51,908 nucleotides of DNA from Lachnospiraceae bacterium (GCA_017480195.1 JAFVBE010000012.1:1-51908); one strand, 5' to 3'; shown: positions 24,301 through 33,436, counted from the first letter of the stretch. The notes: a model not told the origin generated them from the sequence alone. Translations and numbers: made by a program.

Positions 24301-26061
24301 CTACTTCACAACCACTTGATTTTTACCGTTTGCCTTAGCCTCATAAAGTGCAGCATCCACACGCATGGTAAATACATCTGCATCCTCGCCGTCGATGTAT
24401 TCGGTTACTCCAAGACTCATAGTCTGATGTCCGGCCAATTCAAAATTAATATCGGAGAAATTTTTCAGGAGTATATCCGCTATCATCTTCGCCTTATCAG
24501 CCGAAAATCCCGGAAGAAGCACCATAAACTCTTCTCCGCCCCAACGGCCTATATCTCCGTCTATATAGCATTCCTTCAAGGTATCCCTCAATACATCTGC
24601 AAGTCCGATTAAGACATTATCCCCTTCCTTATGTCCGTATGTATCATTTACCTTTTTAAAATCGTCCAAATCCATCATTATAAGGCTTACCTTCTCTGAT
24701 GTATCGGAATTTTCCCTGACACAGTCGCTTATTCTCCGTTGAATCTCACCACGGTTCAAAAGTCTTGTCAATGCATCTGAAATCGCTGCAATCTCAAGCT
24801 TTCTATTCGCTTCCTCCATCTCAGCAGTTGCCGCATTGATAAAGGTGGTAAGACGCTTAATCATATTAATCTTTCCACTTTTTTCTTCTTCGGAAAGCAT
24901 ATGATAAATCTCCATATCTTCGTCCGCATCACCTTCACGCATAGCAGCTACAACTAAGGTTACATTATGCTGATTTACAAATTCTTCAGTTCGAAGGAAC
25001 TCTCCTGATGTGAAAAATCCCACAGTAGGGGCTATTGCTTCAAAAGGCATTGTCTCCCTTCCGACATCTTCCGATCCCCAGTACATCAGTCGTGCCGCAC
25101 AGGAAAATACATCTATTACATCCGGCTGGAATTTCGCAACCGCAAGACTCTCCTCCTTAACGCTATCCACGATTACCTCCGGGTCACCATAGGCAAGCTT
25201 CGCACTCACATTTTCCTCTACCACGGAAGTCATATTGAGCGAACCATCCTCGTTACTTGAAGATGGTGCTCGCAGAATATCTATCCCATGATACTTATAA
25301 AATATAGGGAATTCCAGAGAATTCTCAAAAAAGTTTTCATCATTATTTATATGCAGGTATTTGTAATACACATCAAAAGCCGGCTGTCCGTCCAGCTCGT
25401 ACAATCTTGAATCCTGTGCCTTGGTTACGGTGAATTCACGACCTAACGGCTTCCAGCCTGTGATATGCATTGTAACCAGATGGAAATCATCTCCGCCCGT
25501 CATAAGAAGGACTACTCCCTGATCCATCATCTCATGCCCCTTTGAAAATACAAAGCCATTGTTCCAGCTAAGGTCAGGGCTGTATGCTCCTCCTCCGAAT
25601 ATACATACATCCTTCCTGCAATCGGTGAAGGATTCACAGAATTTTGTCATGGAAATTCCGTTTATCGTGGTAAGAAGCTCGACCGATTTTACCCAAGGAT
25701 TATCCTCTATATATTTTTTCAGACGCTGTCCTACCTCAAGTGAATGTTCTTCAATCGAAAGCTGAAATACTCTGTACTGGGTATCCGGATATTCAAACAT
25801 AGTACAGGATACACAAATATCACTCTTGCCCTTATCCCCCGATACAATATTACCACTTGTGGTACAGCCGATATATTCTGCATCAGGGAAATACTTTTCC
25901 AGATAGTCACACACAGTCCTTATGCGCTCCTTATCTACAGTCTCACAAAAGACATGGAATAAAAGCTTATGTACCATCTGACGCTTTACCCATACTCTTA
26001 GCTTTTCAAGTTCCCTTACGAATATTCTTTCATTACCGTATTCAAACTGAAATCTTTTCAT
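24301..26061 (-). CDS. FIST-domain diguanylate cyclase
   Basis: The 586-residue protein begins with a FIST sensory domain (about residues 25-230, including YIGCTTSGNIVSG), continues with the FIST C-terminal part, then a coiled linker and a GGDEF domain (about 430-586) with the active-site variant RWGGEEF and DDFKKVNDTYGHKEGD. It should make cyclic-di-GMP in response to a small ligand bound by FIST. The inhibitory RxxD site normally five residues before GGEEF is absent (Tyr and Gly there). No membrane segment. It follows yigZ by 17 nt. An AAGGA precedes the ATG. Confidence 0.92.
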   Translation of the reverse strand: MKRFQFEYGNERIFVRELEKLRVWVKRQMVHKLLFHVFCETVDKERIRTVCDYLEKYFPDAEYIGCTTSGNIVSGDKGKSDICVSCTMFEYPDTQYRVFQLSIEEHSLEVGQRLKKYIEDNPWVKSVELLTTINGISMTKFCESFTDCRKDVCIFGGGAYSPDLSWNNGFVFSKGHEMMDQGVVLLMTGGDDFHLVTMHITGWKPLGREFTVTKAQDSRLYELDGQPAFDVYYKYLHINNDENFFENSLEFPIFYKYHGIDILRAPSSSNEDGSLNMTSVVEENVSAKLAYGDPEVIVDSVKEESLAVAKFQPDVIDVFSCAARLMYWGSEDVGRETMPFEAIAPTVGFFTSGEFLRTEEFVNQHNVTLVVAAMREGDADEDMEIYHMLSEEEKSGKINMIKRLTTFINAATAEMEEANRKLEIAAISDALTRLLNRGEIQRRISDCVRENSDTSEKVSLIMMDLDDFKKVNDTYGHKEGDNVLIGLADVLRDTLKECYIDGDIGRWGGEEFMVLLPGFSADKAKMIADILLKNFSDINFELAGHQTMSLGVTEYIDGEDADVFTMRVDAALYEAKANGKNQVVVK

Positions 26062-26078
26062 TTTGTTATCCTTCCCCT

Positions 26079-26699
26079 CTACCCATAAATCTCATCAAAG
26101 GTTGAAATCTTTGCTCTCGCCGATGTCGCATCAGTTAGTTCTTTTATAATACTATCTGCCTCATTTTTCCTAAGATTTATTTTAACTAATACATCATCTG
26201 CATACACCGTATCAATTATCTTAACATCATGATTACCAAGTATATATTGCAGTTTTCCAATATCAGTATAATTCGTCCTTATGTCAGCAGGTATAAGTCT
26301 CTCCATAAGCTTAGTCTCACAATGAGAAAGTGCCTCCTTGCTCGCATCCGTATAAGCTCTTATCAGCCCGCCTGTGCCAAGCAGTGTCCCACCGAAATAC
26401 CTTGTAACCACAATACATATATTATGAATTCCTGAAGATGTAATTACTTCAAGTATGGGTTTACCTGCCGTCCCCTGTGGCTCTCCGTCATCTGAAAAAC
26501 GAAGCAAAGGCTGCTCCACACCTACAGAAAAGGCAAAGCAGTTATGTCTTGCTGCATAATGCTTTTTCTTTATCTCCTCAACAAATGCGTAGGCGTGCTC
26601 CTCTGATGAGACAGGCTTTATCTGTCCGATAAACCTTGACTTTTTTTCTACTATCTCACCTTCTCCGCCCTTGATGAGATTGATATAGCTTTCAACCAT
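26079..26699 (-). CDS. yigZ: YigZ/IMPACT-family protein
   Basis: The 206-residue protein matches the UPF0029/Impact family: KKSRFIGQIKPVSSEEHAYAF, FSDDGEPQGTAGKPILEVI and VVTRYFGGTLLGTGGLIRAY. IMPACT proteins modulate the response to translation stress in eukaryotes; the bacterial function is uncertain. It is full length. It lies just upstream of the FIST-GGDEF gene on the same strand. Confidence 0.92.
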   Translation of the reverse strand: MVESYINLIKGGEGEIVEKKSRFIGQIKPVSSEEHAYAFVEEIKKKHYAARHNCFAFSVGVEQPLLRFSDDGEPQGTAGKPILEVITSSGIHNICIVVTRYFGGTLLGTGGLIRAYTDASKEALSHCETKLMERLIPADIRTNYTDIGKLQYILGNHDVKIIDTVYADDVLVKINLRKNEADSIIKELTDATSARAKISTFDEIYG

Positions 26700-26778
26700 C
26701 CTGTTCTCCTAAAATCATATCTGACAACGCAGGAATTATACCATCTCACCTAAAGGCTCGATGGGGTTTCTCGTCAAA

Positions 26779-26805
26779 GTGTCGCTTGCGCTAGCGCAGC
26801 GACAC
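26779..26805. repeat. GC-rich hairpin after nrdR, before yigZ
   Basis: GTGTCGC-TGCGC-TA-GCGCA-GCGACAC forms a nearly perfect palindrome with one bulge. Together with 26835-26871 it probably ends nrdR transcription. Confidence 0.6.
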
Positions 26806-26834
26806 CTTTCCTCGTATTATACCATAATACACAA

Positions 26835-26871
26835 CTGCACACTACCCGATTATATTCAAGTCAGTGTGCAG
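26835..26871 (-). terminator. nrdR terminator hairpin
   Basis: CTGCACACT pairs with AGTGTGCAG. It begins 9 bp after the nrdR stop; the T tract is poor on the minus strand (TTGTGT) and better on plus (CATATTTTTA). Confidence 0.55.
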
Positions 26872-26879
26872 TCATATTT

Positions 26880-27335
26880 TTACTTAGCATTAAGGAGTTC
26901 CTTAAGCTCATTCATAAATGTATTTGCATCCTTAAACTCTCTGTAGACAGAGGCAAATCTTACATAGGCAACCTGATCCAAATCCTTAATCCTGTCCATA
27001 ACTATTTCACCTATTTCCTTGCTCTCAATCTCCTTAACCTCAAGATTAAAAATCTTATTCTCTATATCATCTATAGCCTGTTCTATATCCTGAGCAGAAA
27101 CAGGTCTCTTGTGGCATGAACGAACAATACCCGACTCAATCTTGGCTCTGTCATAGGTCTCTCTATTCTTATCCTTCTTAATAACAATAAGAGGAATTGT
27201 CTCAACCTTCTCGTAGGTGGTAAATCTTTTACCACATTCATCACACTGTCTTCTTCTTCTAATCGCCTGATTATCATCAGCAGGTCTTGAATCAATTACT
27301 CTCGTGTTATCATCTCCACAAAACGGACATCTCAT
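26880..27335 (-). CDS. nrdR: Transcriptional repressor NrdR
   Basis: The 151-residue protein has the N-terminal zinc ribbon (MRCPFCGD...RQCDECGKRF) and the ATP-cone domain (PLIVIKKDKNRETYDRAKIE). NrdR senses dATP/ATP and represses ribonucleotide reductase genes. Length is typical. The next upstream gene on the same strand is the YlmC-like gene, a frequent neighbour in Clostridia. No reductase gene is present here. Confidence 0.97.
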   Translation of the reverse strand: MRCPFCGDDNTRVIDSRPADDNQAIRRRRQCDECGKRFTTYEKVETIPLIVIKKDKNRETYDRAKIESGIVRSCHKRPVSAQDIEQAIDDIENKIFNLEVKEIESKEIGEIVMDRIKDLDQVAYVRFASVYREFKDANTFMNELKELLNAK

Positions 27336-27387
27336 ATGTTTTTCTCCTTCTTACTAACATTCTCCGCATTCGTCAGACATATTCAGC

Positions 27388-27654
27388 CTAACAGTGATTG
27401 TCGTGCATCTTATGTATATTGCAATGGTCAATATCGACCAGAACTATATCAGGACCAATCCGAACAATATCATTAAATCTTATATAATATTCCGAATTAC
27501 TACCGAAGCAGGAAAGAATCTTGCCCGGTCCCGGTACTATTATAGCCATAATTCTTCCTGTTTTGCAATCAAATTCTATATCAGCCACATATCCAAGTCT
27601 CTTACAGTCCTTACAATTAATAACTTCCTTTTCCTTTAATTCCAGAAATCGCAT
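27388..27654 (-). CDS. YlmC/YmxH-family PRC-barrel protein
   Basis: The 88-residue protein MRFLELKEKEVINCKDCKRL then GYVADIEFD and FNDIVRIGPDIVLVDI has the PRC-barrel fold and the YlmC/YmxH features, a family linked to sporulation in Clostridia and Bacilli. It ends in an unusual His/Cys-rich tail (HCNIHKMHDNHC). ATG 27654 is chosen because family members start there; ATG 27666 would add four residues. Ribosome site is weak for both. Confidence 0.85.
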   Translation of the reverse strand: MRFLELKEKEVINCKDCKRLGYVADIEFDCKTGRIMAIIVPGPGKILSCFGSNSEYYIRFNDIVRIGPDIVLVDIDHCNIHKMHDNHC

Positions 27655-27684
27655 AACAAAACCCATTTTTTGTTATTATATTCA

Positions 27685-27706
27685 GATAAGCTTAGGTTTG
27701 CTTATC
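27685..27706. terminator. Weak hairpin after rnfB
   Basis: GATAAGC pairs with GCTTATC just past the rnfB stop. No T tract, so it may be only a processing or pausing hairpin. Confidence 0.35.
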
Positions 27707-27723
27707 ACGATTTTGTCTGCCTC

Positions 27724-28512
27724 TCAGCTTATTATCTTTACAGGACATTTCTGTTTACATGCACCGCAGCCGATACATTTATCATAGTCTACATGTGCCA
27801 GCTTATTCTCAACCTTAATAGCCTCTACAGGACAGGTCTTCTGGCATATACCACAACCGATACATCCAACCTGACAAACCTGCTTGACCTCCTTGCCGCC
27901 ATCGTTGGAATTACATTCAACGACCGCTCCTGCATCATAAGGAATTATCTCGATTATATGTCTCGGGCACACTGCTACACAAGCCTCACAGGCTCTGCAT
28001 TTATCCTTGTCTATGACAGCTATTCCGTCAACTATATCTATTGCATCAAACGGACACGCCTTCTTGCAGCTTCCAAAGCCAAGACAGCCATATGCACAGC
28101 CCTTTGGACCTCCACCCGGAGTATTTGCAGCGATACGGCAATCCTTAGGTCCGACATATTCATAGGCTTCCTTAGCCTTCTCGCAATCGCCCTTACATCT
28201 TACATTGGCAACGACCTTAACTACCTCTGCATTGCCGCCTACTATCTCTGCTATAGCACTTGCCACAGGCTCTCCACCTACCGGACAACTGCCGGGCTTT
28301 GCCTCTCCTTTGGCTATAGCTGCCGCCAGACCATCACAGCCGGGATATCCACATGCACCGCAGTTATTGCCCGGAAGTGCCTCACGCACCTTTATCTCAG
28401 TCTCATTAACCTTAACCTTGAAGCTCTCGCTTGCTACACCGAGGAGGATTCCTGCAAGAATACCAACTATACCGACTACGCCCGCTGCTATTAAAACCGA
28501 AGTAATATTCAT
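27724..28512 (-). CDS. rnfB: Rnf complex subunit B (ferredoxin-type)
   Basis: The 262-residue protein has an N-terminal membrane helix, an [Fe-S] domain with NNCGACGYPGCDGLA, and several 4Fe-4S motifs: CLGFGSCKKACPFDA, CRACEACVAVCP, CIGCGICQKTCPVEA and CIGCGACKQKCPV. RnfB takes electrons from reduced ferredoxin and passes them into the membrane complex, which pumps Na+ or H+ while reducing NAD+. It is the last gene of the operon. GGAGG precedes the ATG; the rnfA stop is 15 bp upstream. Confidence 0.97.
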   Translation of the reverse strand: MNITSVLIAAGVVGIVGILAGILLGVASESFKVKVNETEIKVREALPGNNCGACGYPGCDGLAAAIAKGEAKPGSCPVGGEPVASAIAEIVGGNAEVVKVVANVRCKGDCEKAKEAYEYVGPKDCRIAANTPGGGPKGCAYGCLGFGSCKKACPFDAIDIVDGIAVIDKDKCRACEACVAVCPRHIIEIIPYDAGAVVECNSNDGGKEVKQVCQVGCIGCGICQKTCPVEAIKVENKLAHVDYDKCIGCGACKQKCPVKIIS

Positions 28513-28527
28513 AACAATCCCCTCCTT

Positions 28528-29103
28528 CTAAATCAATCCTGCAAGTCCTGCGAAGGCTATCGCCATAAGACCTGCTGATATAAGTACAATCGGAGTTCCC
28601 TTGAAGCTCTCTGGTATGCTGTCATTCTTATCAAGCTTCTCTCTTATGCCTGCCATAAGTATAAGTGCAACTGCAAATCCTACGGCAGAGAAAACTCCGT
28701 TTATAATTGATTCCAAAATGTTATACCCGCTGTCAACATTGGATATTGCAATACCAAGTACAGCACAGTTAGTAGTTATAAGCGGAAGATACACTCCCAA
28801 TGCCCTGTAAAGTGATGGGACTGATTTCTTAAGAAACATCTCTACGAACTGCACAAGCGCAGCGATAACAAGTATGAATACTATAGTGTTAAGATATGCT
28901 ATATCAAGCGGCTCAAGCACATAGTAATATATAAGGCTTGTTACCGTAGAAGAAATCGCCATAACAAATATAACCGCTCCACCCATACCTGCTGCCGTCT
29001 TAATCTGCTTGGATACACCGAGGAAAGGACATATACCTAAAAACTGAACCAATATAACATTATTTACAAACGCTGCTGAAATAGCCAATAATATAATATT
29101 CAT
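28528..29103 (-). CDS. rnfA: Rnf complex subunit A
   Basis: The 191-residue membrane protein begins MNIILLAISAAFVNNVILVQ and continues with FLGICPFLGVSKQ, the RnfA signature, with six membrane helices. With RnfE it forms the pseudo-symmetric pair that holds an [2Fe-2S] cluster in the membrane; the Cys in GICPF and TNCAVLG are the likely ligands. It starts 3 bp after rnfE ends. Confidence 0.97.
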   Translation of the reverse strand: MNIILLAISAAFVNNVILVQFLGICPFLGVSKQIKTAAGMGGAVIFVMAISSTVTSLIYYYVLEPLDIAYLNTIVFILVIAALVQFVEMFLKKSVPSLYRALGVYLPLITTNCAVLGIAISNVDSGYNILESIINGVFSAVGFAVALILMAGIREKLDKNDSIPESFKGTPIVLISAGLMAIAFAGLAGLI

Positions 29104-29106
29104 ATC

Positions 29107-29790
29107 CTAATCCTCCTTTACCTTTCCTGAGCAGAGCACATTGGCACAGCCCTCACAGTCTGCCAATTTACAAGTATTCGGTACGGTTCCGTCCTTCTTC
29201 GCCTTGCTGATATTTATCTTATTTATAATTGCAACGATAAAGGCAAGCACGAGAAATGCTCCGGGTGCCATAACAAATATTCCTATCGGCTGATAGGCAG
29301 CTAAAAGCGTATGTCCGAATATACTTCCCGAGCCAAGAAGCTCACGAACAATTCCTATAATCGTAAGTCCTAAAGTAAAACCAAGTCCCATACCCACTCC
29401 ATCAAAGAATGACGGTATGGCTGAGTTCTTGGACGCATAGCTTTCTGCTCGACCAAGTATAATACAGTTTACAACTATAAGCGGTATATACAGACCAAGA
29501 CTTGCATTAAGGCTTGGAATATATGCTTTCAGTAAAAATTGTACTACCGTTACAAATGAAGCGATAATTACTATAAACGAAGGTATTCTTACCTTATCAG
29601 GTATCAGCTTCCTAAGAAGAGAAATCATAAGATTGCTAAGTGCAAGTATTACCATAGTGGTAAGTCCCATACCCAGACCATTTATCGCAGATGTAGTGAC
29701 GGCAAGCGTCGGACACATACCAAGCATCTGTACAAAGGTAGGATTTTCTTTGATTATTCCATTATGTAGTCTCTCGGTTATCTTATTCAT
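29107..29790 (-). CDS. rnfE: Rnf complex subunit E with Cys-rich tail
   Basis: The 227-residue protein starts MNKITERLHNGIIKENPTFV with LGMCPTLAVTTSAING and VVNCIILGRAE, the RnfE signature and the partner Cys ligands of RnfA, in six helices. The C-terminus adds a tail with four Cys, CKLADCEGCANVLC, that could bind metal. ATG 29790 is chosen for its GGAGGTGA; an ATG at 29811 overlaps the preceding gene. One base separates it from the rnfDG stop. Confidence 0.95.
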   Translation of the reverse strand: MNKITERLHNGIIKENPTFVQMLGMCPTLAVTTSAINGLGMGLTTMVILALSNLMISLLRKLIPDKVRIPSFIVIIASFVTVVQFLLKAYIPSLNASLGLYIPLIVVNCIILGRAESYASKNSAIPSFFDGVGMGLGFTLGLTIIGIVRELLGSGSIFGHTLLAAYQPIGIFVMAPGAFLVLAFIVAIINKINISKAKKDGTVPNTCKLADCEGCANVLCSGKVKED

Positions 29791-29791
29791 C

Positions 29792-31324
29792 CTACTCACC
29801 TCCCAATACAACTACAAGTGTAACCGCTGCATTGACCGCATTAACAACCGCAGAGGTTGTTATGGTTGCACCCGATAAAGCATCAATCTCATTATCTGCT
29901 ACAGCACCTGTCTTAGTATAGTTAAATCCGTCTATACCGACATTCTTACCTGTAAACTGACTCTTGAACTTGTCCTTGTCAGCCTCCATACCAAGTCCGG
30001 GACTTTCATCAAGTGTAAGGAACGAGATACCTGTTATGGTCGCATCTGCCTCAAGACCTACAACTATTGTAATTTCTCCGTTGTATCCCTGATTTGTTGT
30101 AACAACCACCACATATCCGATTAAATTACCCTCTTCATCTACACCGAAGCTTATCTCGTCAATATTATCATTTAGATAGCCATAATTCTTGATTATATAA
30201 TTAACTGACTCGTAGTCGAAGTCTCCCTCCTCAAAGGTCTTAATCTCATATGCATCGGGAAGAACCTCCTTATAAGCCGCCTGCTTAGCCTTCTCCTCCG
30301 CCTGCTCAATCGGCTCCTTGGTTATGCTGTAGACTGTACCGAGTATCGCTCCCATTATAACGGTTATAAGCATAATAACTGTTATAGCTCTGAATATACC
30401 CTTGATGTCCTTCTTATCCTGTGTATCATTATCAGCACCGTTTTTATCAACAGCTATAGTCTTATCATCCGATAAAGCCTTATCGGTATTTTCAGCTTTA
30501 TCATCTGTCGCAGCTTTATCTATATCCTTGTCAGATGATTTCTCCGAACGCTTGTCTTCCTTCTTTTTCGCCTTCTCGGTCTCATCGTCAACATCCGCCT
30601 TATATCCAAACGGTTTTGGTTTCGACATAAGCTCAATAAGAGGCACCATAAGGTTAGTCATAATAATTGCATAGGACACGCCCTCTGCACCGTTTCCAAA
30701 TATTCTTAGTACAAAGGTTAAAAGTCCAAGTATCACACCATATATTATCTTACCCACAGGGGTTATAGGTGAAGTAACATAGTCAGTAGCCATAAACCAC
30801 GCACCAAGCATAAGTCCGCCGCCACAGAGTTCACAGAGCGTATAGTTCACTACATCCTTGTCCTTAACTACGGCATATATAGCTATGGCAATCGTAAATG
30901 TTCCGATATAGACCAGCGGTATCCTCGGACTGATTACTCTCTTAATCAGAAGATACGCAGCACCTATAAGAAGTGCAAGCGCTGATGTCTCGCCAATTGT
31001 ACCGGCTGTAAAGCCCATAAACATCTGCTTTAAGCTGTATGTTCCACCATTTTTAATAATGGCAAGCGGCGTAGCTGTAGTCACACCGTCATATGTAAAC
31101 TTCGTCATTGCTGCACCAAAGGACAAAATAAGAAAACATCTTGCCGCAAGTGCAGGGTTCATAAAATTCTTACCTAAACCACCGAACAACTGCTTCACAA
31201 CAATTATTGCGAATACCGAGCCCATAACCGCCATCCATATAGGAAGTGTCGGAGGAAGATTCATCGCCAGCAGAAGTCCTGTAACAACCGCCGAGAAATC
31301 ACCTATGGTAATAGGTTTTTTCAT
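29792..31324 (-). CDS. rnfD: RnfD C-terminal part fused to RnfG
   Basis: The 510-residue frame begins inside RnfD (MKKPITIGDFSAVVTGLLLA), holds its remaining helices and the FMN-site-like GVTTATPLA, and ends the D part near PKPFGY. A linker of about 65 residues rich in Asp and Lys follows, then RnfG: a membrane anchor, a periplasmic FMN-binding domain and the flavinylation motif DALSGATITT. Fusion of D to G in one frame is unusual to me. The frame continues in phase upstream into the RnfD N-terminus, separated by a TAA at 31331-31333. The ATG at 31324 has no ribosome site. Confidence 0.85.
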   Translation of the reverse strand: MKKPITIGDFSAVVTGLLLAMNLPPTLPIWMAVMGSVFAIIVVKQLFGGLGKNFMNPALAARCFLILSFGAAMTKFTYDGVTTATPLAIIKNGGTYSLKQMFMGFTAGTIGETSALALLIGAAYLLIKRVISPRIPLVYIGTFTIAIAIYAVVKDKDVVNYTLCELCGGGLMLGAWFMATDYVTSPITPVGKIIYGVILGLLTFVLRIFGNGAEGVSYAIIMTNLMVPLIELMSKPKPFGYKADVDDETEKAKKKEDKRSEKSSDKDIDKAATDDKAENTDKALSDDKTIAVDKNGADNDTQDKKDIKGIFRAITVIMLITVIMGAILGTVYSITKEPIEQAEEKAKQAAYKEVLPDAYEIKTFEEGDFDYESVNYIIKNYGYLNDNIDEISFGVDEEGNLIGYVVVVTTNQGYNGEITIVVGLEADATITGISFLTLDESPGLGMEADKDKFKSQFTGKNVGIDGFNYTKTGAVADNEIDALSGATITTSAVVNAVNAAVTLVVVLGGE

Positions 31325-31330
31325 AAAATA

Positions 31331-31531
31331 TTAATATAAGAATTCTGCCAGAACTGATGATGCTATACAGGCTACTACAAGCAACAATGCGTGAAGTCCG
31401 AAATTATACACTCCAACCGCTGTCGCAGGTACTAATGCGATAATAACATCAAACATAATATCAGCAGTAGATGCCTTGCTTCTCACATGAGGAGAAGCAG
31501 ATATTTTTAAATTCATTTCTTGACTATCCAT
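31331..31531 (-). pseudogene. rnfD: RnfD N-terminal part, cut by an in-frame stop
   Basis: These 66 residues, MDSQEMNLKISASPHVRSKA onward to SSVLAEFLY, are the start of RnfD. The next codon is TAA, followed in the same frame by Tyr-Phe-MKKPITIG, the normal continuation. A single base change in a sense codon (for example GAA to TAA) explains it. The gene may be truly broken, read through, or reflect a sequencing error; the rest of the operon is intact, which argues against long-standing loss. GGAGGGGAAG precedes the ATG. Confidence 0.8.
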
Positions 31532-31543
31532 TTTCTTCCCCTC

Positions 31544-32863
31544 CTATCTTTTCTTATTAGCAAGTATCTCTTTTCTCATACCTGCTATCGCCTGTGTAAG
31601 ATGTCTCTTAGCAGGACATACAAATGAACAGCAGCCACATTCACAGCACTCCATACCGTTGTTCTTAAGGAAGCCCTCAACATCATTTAACTCAGCCATA
31701 TCGGACAGCTCGCAAGGCATTACCCTGCCCGGACATACTGATACGCATCTTCCACACCTTATACATGCACTACTCTCATACTCCGCAACCTCATCCTTAG
31801 TAAAAGCAAGAATGGCAGATGAGGATTTGGTGGCAGGGATATCAAGTGTATATATCGCCTTACCCATCATAGGACCACCTGCAATTATCTTAGCAGGCTC
31901 CCCCTTTATACCTCCTGCTGCTTCTATAAGCTCAGCGTAATTTGTTCCTATTCTGACCTTCATATTGCATGGATTTTCTATGGCATCACCACTTACGGTT
32001 ACAATCCTGTCCATAAGAGGCTTGCCCTCTCTTACCGCCTCGCTTATCGCATAAACCGTATCAACATTATGTACTATGCAGCCTGCGTCTGCAGGAAGCA
32101 TCTTGGAATTGATATATCTTCCGGTATTCGCATAGATAAGCTGTCTCTCTGCGCCCTCAGGATATTTCGTCTTAAGCTTATTTACCGTTATGTTCGGATC
32201 ATCAGCAAGCTTCTCACGAAGCAATGCTATAGCCTTCGGCTTGTTATCCTCGATACCGATAATTCCCTTAGAATCAGGAAAAAGCTTAAGTACAAGCCTT
32301 AATCCGTCGATAACCTTGTCCGCCTCATCCATAATTCTTCTGTAATCTGAGGTAAGATAAGGCTCACACTCGGATGCGTTGACGATTATTCTGTCAATCT
32401 TGTCCGGCTCCTTAGGAGAGAGCTTAACATGTGTCGGAAAACCGGCACCACCCATACCGACTATACCTGCGTCTTTAATCGCATTTATAATCTCGTCCCT
32501 CGTGTATTCACTTATTTTCTTATCGTTTGGAATAAACTCCTTAGAATCATAGAGGCCATCATTCTCTATGACGATTGAATTGACTTTAGCACCCGAAGAA
32601 GTAAGTCTTGGCTCGATAATCTTGACCTTACCGGATATTGAAGCATGAATATTAGCCGATACAAAGCCGTCTGCCTCTGCAATAAGGTCTCCCGCCTTAA
32701 CCATATCGCCCTTTTTAACGACAGGCTTCGCAGGCTTACCGATATGCTGAGACAAAGGATATACCATATCGCCCTTCGGCAGATATTCTATGATTTCTTT
32801 GTCCATAGTAAGCTCTTTACCCTCATATGGATGAATTCCACCCTTAAAAGTATATTTCATCAT
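31544..32863 (-). CDS. rnfC: Rnf complex subunit C
   Basis: The 439-residue protein starts TFKGGIHPYEGKELT and carries the NADH/FMN domain of RnfC (IVGMGGAGFPTHVKL, NASECEPYLTSDYR), the SLBB region and two 4Fe-4S motifs: CIRCGRCVSVCPGRVMPCEL and CCECGCCSFVCPAKRHL. RnfC reduces NAD+ at the cytoplasmic face. Its start ATG 32863 is followed by a second ATG; GCGGGG stands about 6 nt upstream. 12 bp to rnfD. Confidence 0.97.
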   Translation of the reverse strand: MMKYTFKGGIHPYEGKELTMDKEIIEYLPKGDMVYPLSQHIGKPAKPVVKKGDMVKAGDLIAEADGFVSANIHASISGKVKIIEPRLTSSGAKVNSIVIENDGLYDSKEFIPNDKKISEYTRDEIINAIKDAGIVGMGGAGFPTHVKLSPKEPDKIDRIIVNASECEPYLTSDYRRIMDEADKVIDGLRLVLKLFPDSKGIIGIEDNKPKAIALLREKLADDPNITVNKLKTKYPEGAERQLIYANTGRYINSKMLPADAGCIVHNVDTVYAISEAVREGKPLMDRIVTVSGDAIENPCNMKVRIGTNYAELIEAAGGIKGEPAKIIAGGPMMGKAIYTLDIPATKSSSAILAFTKDEVAEYESSACIRCGRCVSVCPGRVMPCELSDMAELNDVEGFLKNNGMECCECGCCSFVCPAKRHLTQAIAGMRKEILANKKR

Positions 32864-32899
32864 TTATACCCCGCAACAAAAATATTTGTTACTATTTTA

Positions 32900-33436
32900 C
32901 TACAAATGAATATTTTTTACAACAAAACCTGCAAGAATTCCTATGAGAATTCCTGCTATAATTCCTGATAAAGAAAGCACCGCCATATAATAAAATATCT
33001 TCGTATTTTCTATAACTACGGCAGCCACGATAAGCTGTCCCAGATTATGCGCTACTGCTCCGCATACACTTGTACCTGTTATGGCTAAAAGCTTAAGCTT
33101 CCTGACAATAAACATAACGGCGATACTAAGCAAGGCTCCCACCATACTATATATAATCGTAGCCGGATTACCGAACAAAAGTCCCGAAAGAAGTACTCTT
33201 CCGACACTTATAATAAGTGCAGGCTTAAGACCGAGCTTAATCAAGGCAACTATAGTCACAATATTAGCCAATCCGAGCTTGATACCGGGTATGGCAAAGC
33301 TAAGCGGAACAAGTGATTCCAGATATGAAAGCACCATAGCAAGTGCAATTAACACTCCGCATAGCGCAACAAGACGGGATGAGGAATGGGTGTTATTTGA
33401 CTTTTTATTCTTTGATTTATTATCATAATCTTTCAT
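32900..33436 (-). CDS. Gx transporter family membrane protein
   Basis: The 178-residue protein has five or six helices and the pattern SFAIPGIKLGLANIVTIVAL, which marks the Gx transporter/heptaprenyl diphosphate synthase component I-like family. Members are frequently encoded beside rnf genes together with a NusG-II protein, as here. The substrate is not established; resemblance to ECF S-components suggests small-molecule uptake. N-terminus is basic and cytoplasmic. Confidence 0.87.
   Translation of the reverse strand: MKDYDNKSKNKKSNNTHSSSRLVALCGVLIALAMVLSYLESLVPLSFAIPGIKLGLANIVTIVALIKLGLKPALIISVGRVLLSGLLFGNPATIIYSMVGALLSIAVMFIVRKLKLLAITGTSVCGAVAHNLGQLIVAAVVIENTKIFYYMAVLSLSGIIAGILIGILAGFVVKNIHL

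Noticed and set aside
27670-28494. 274-codon plus-strand frame
   Set aside because: It lies wholly antisense to rnfB, whose Fe-S motifs are unmistakable; its Tyr/Ser/Leu-rich composition is that of a shadow frame.
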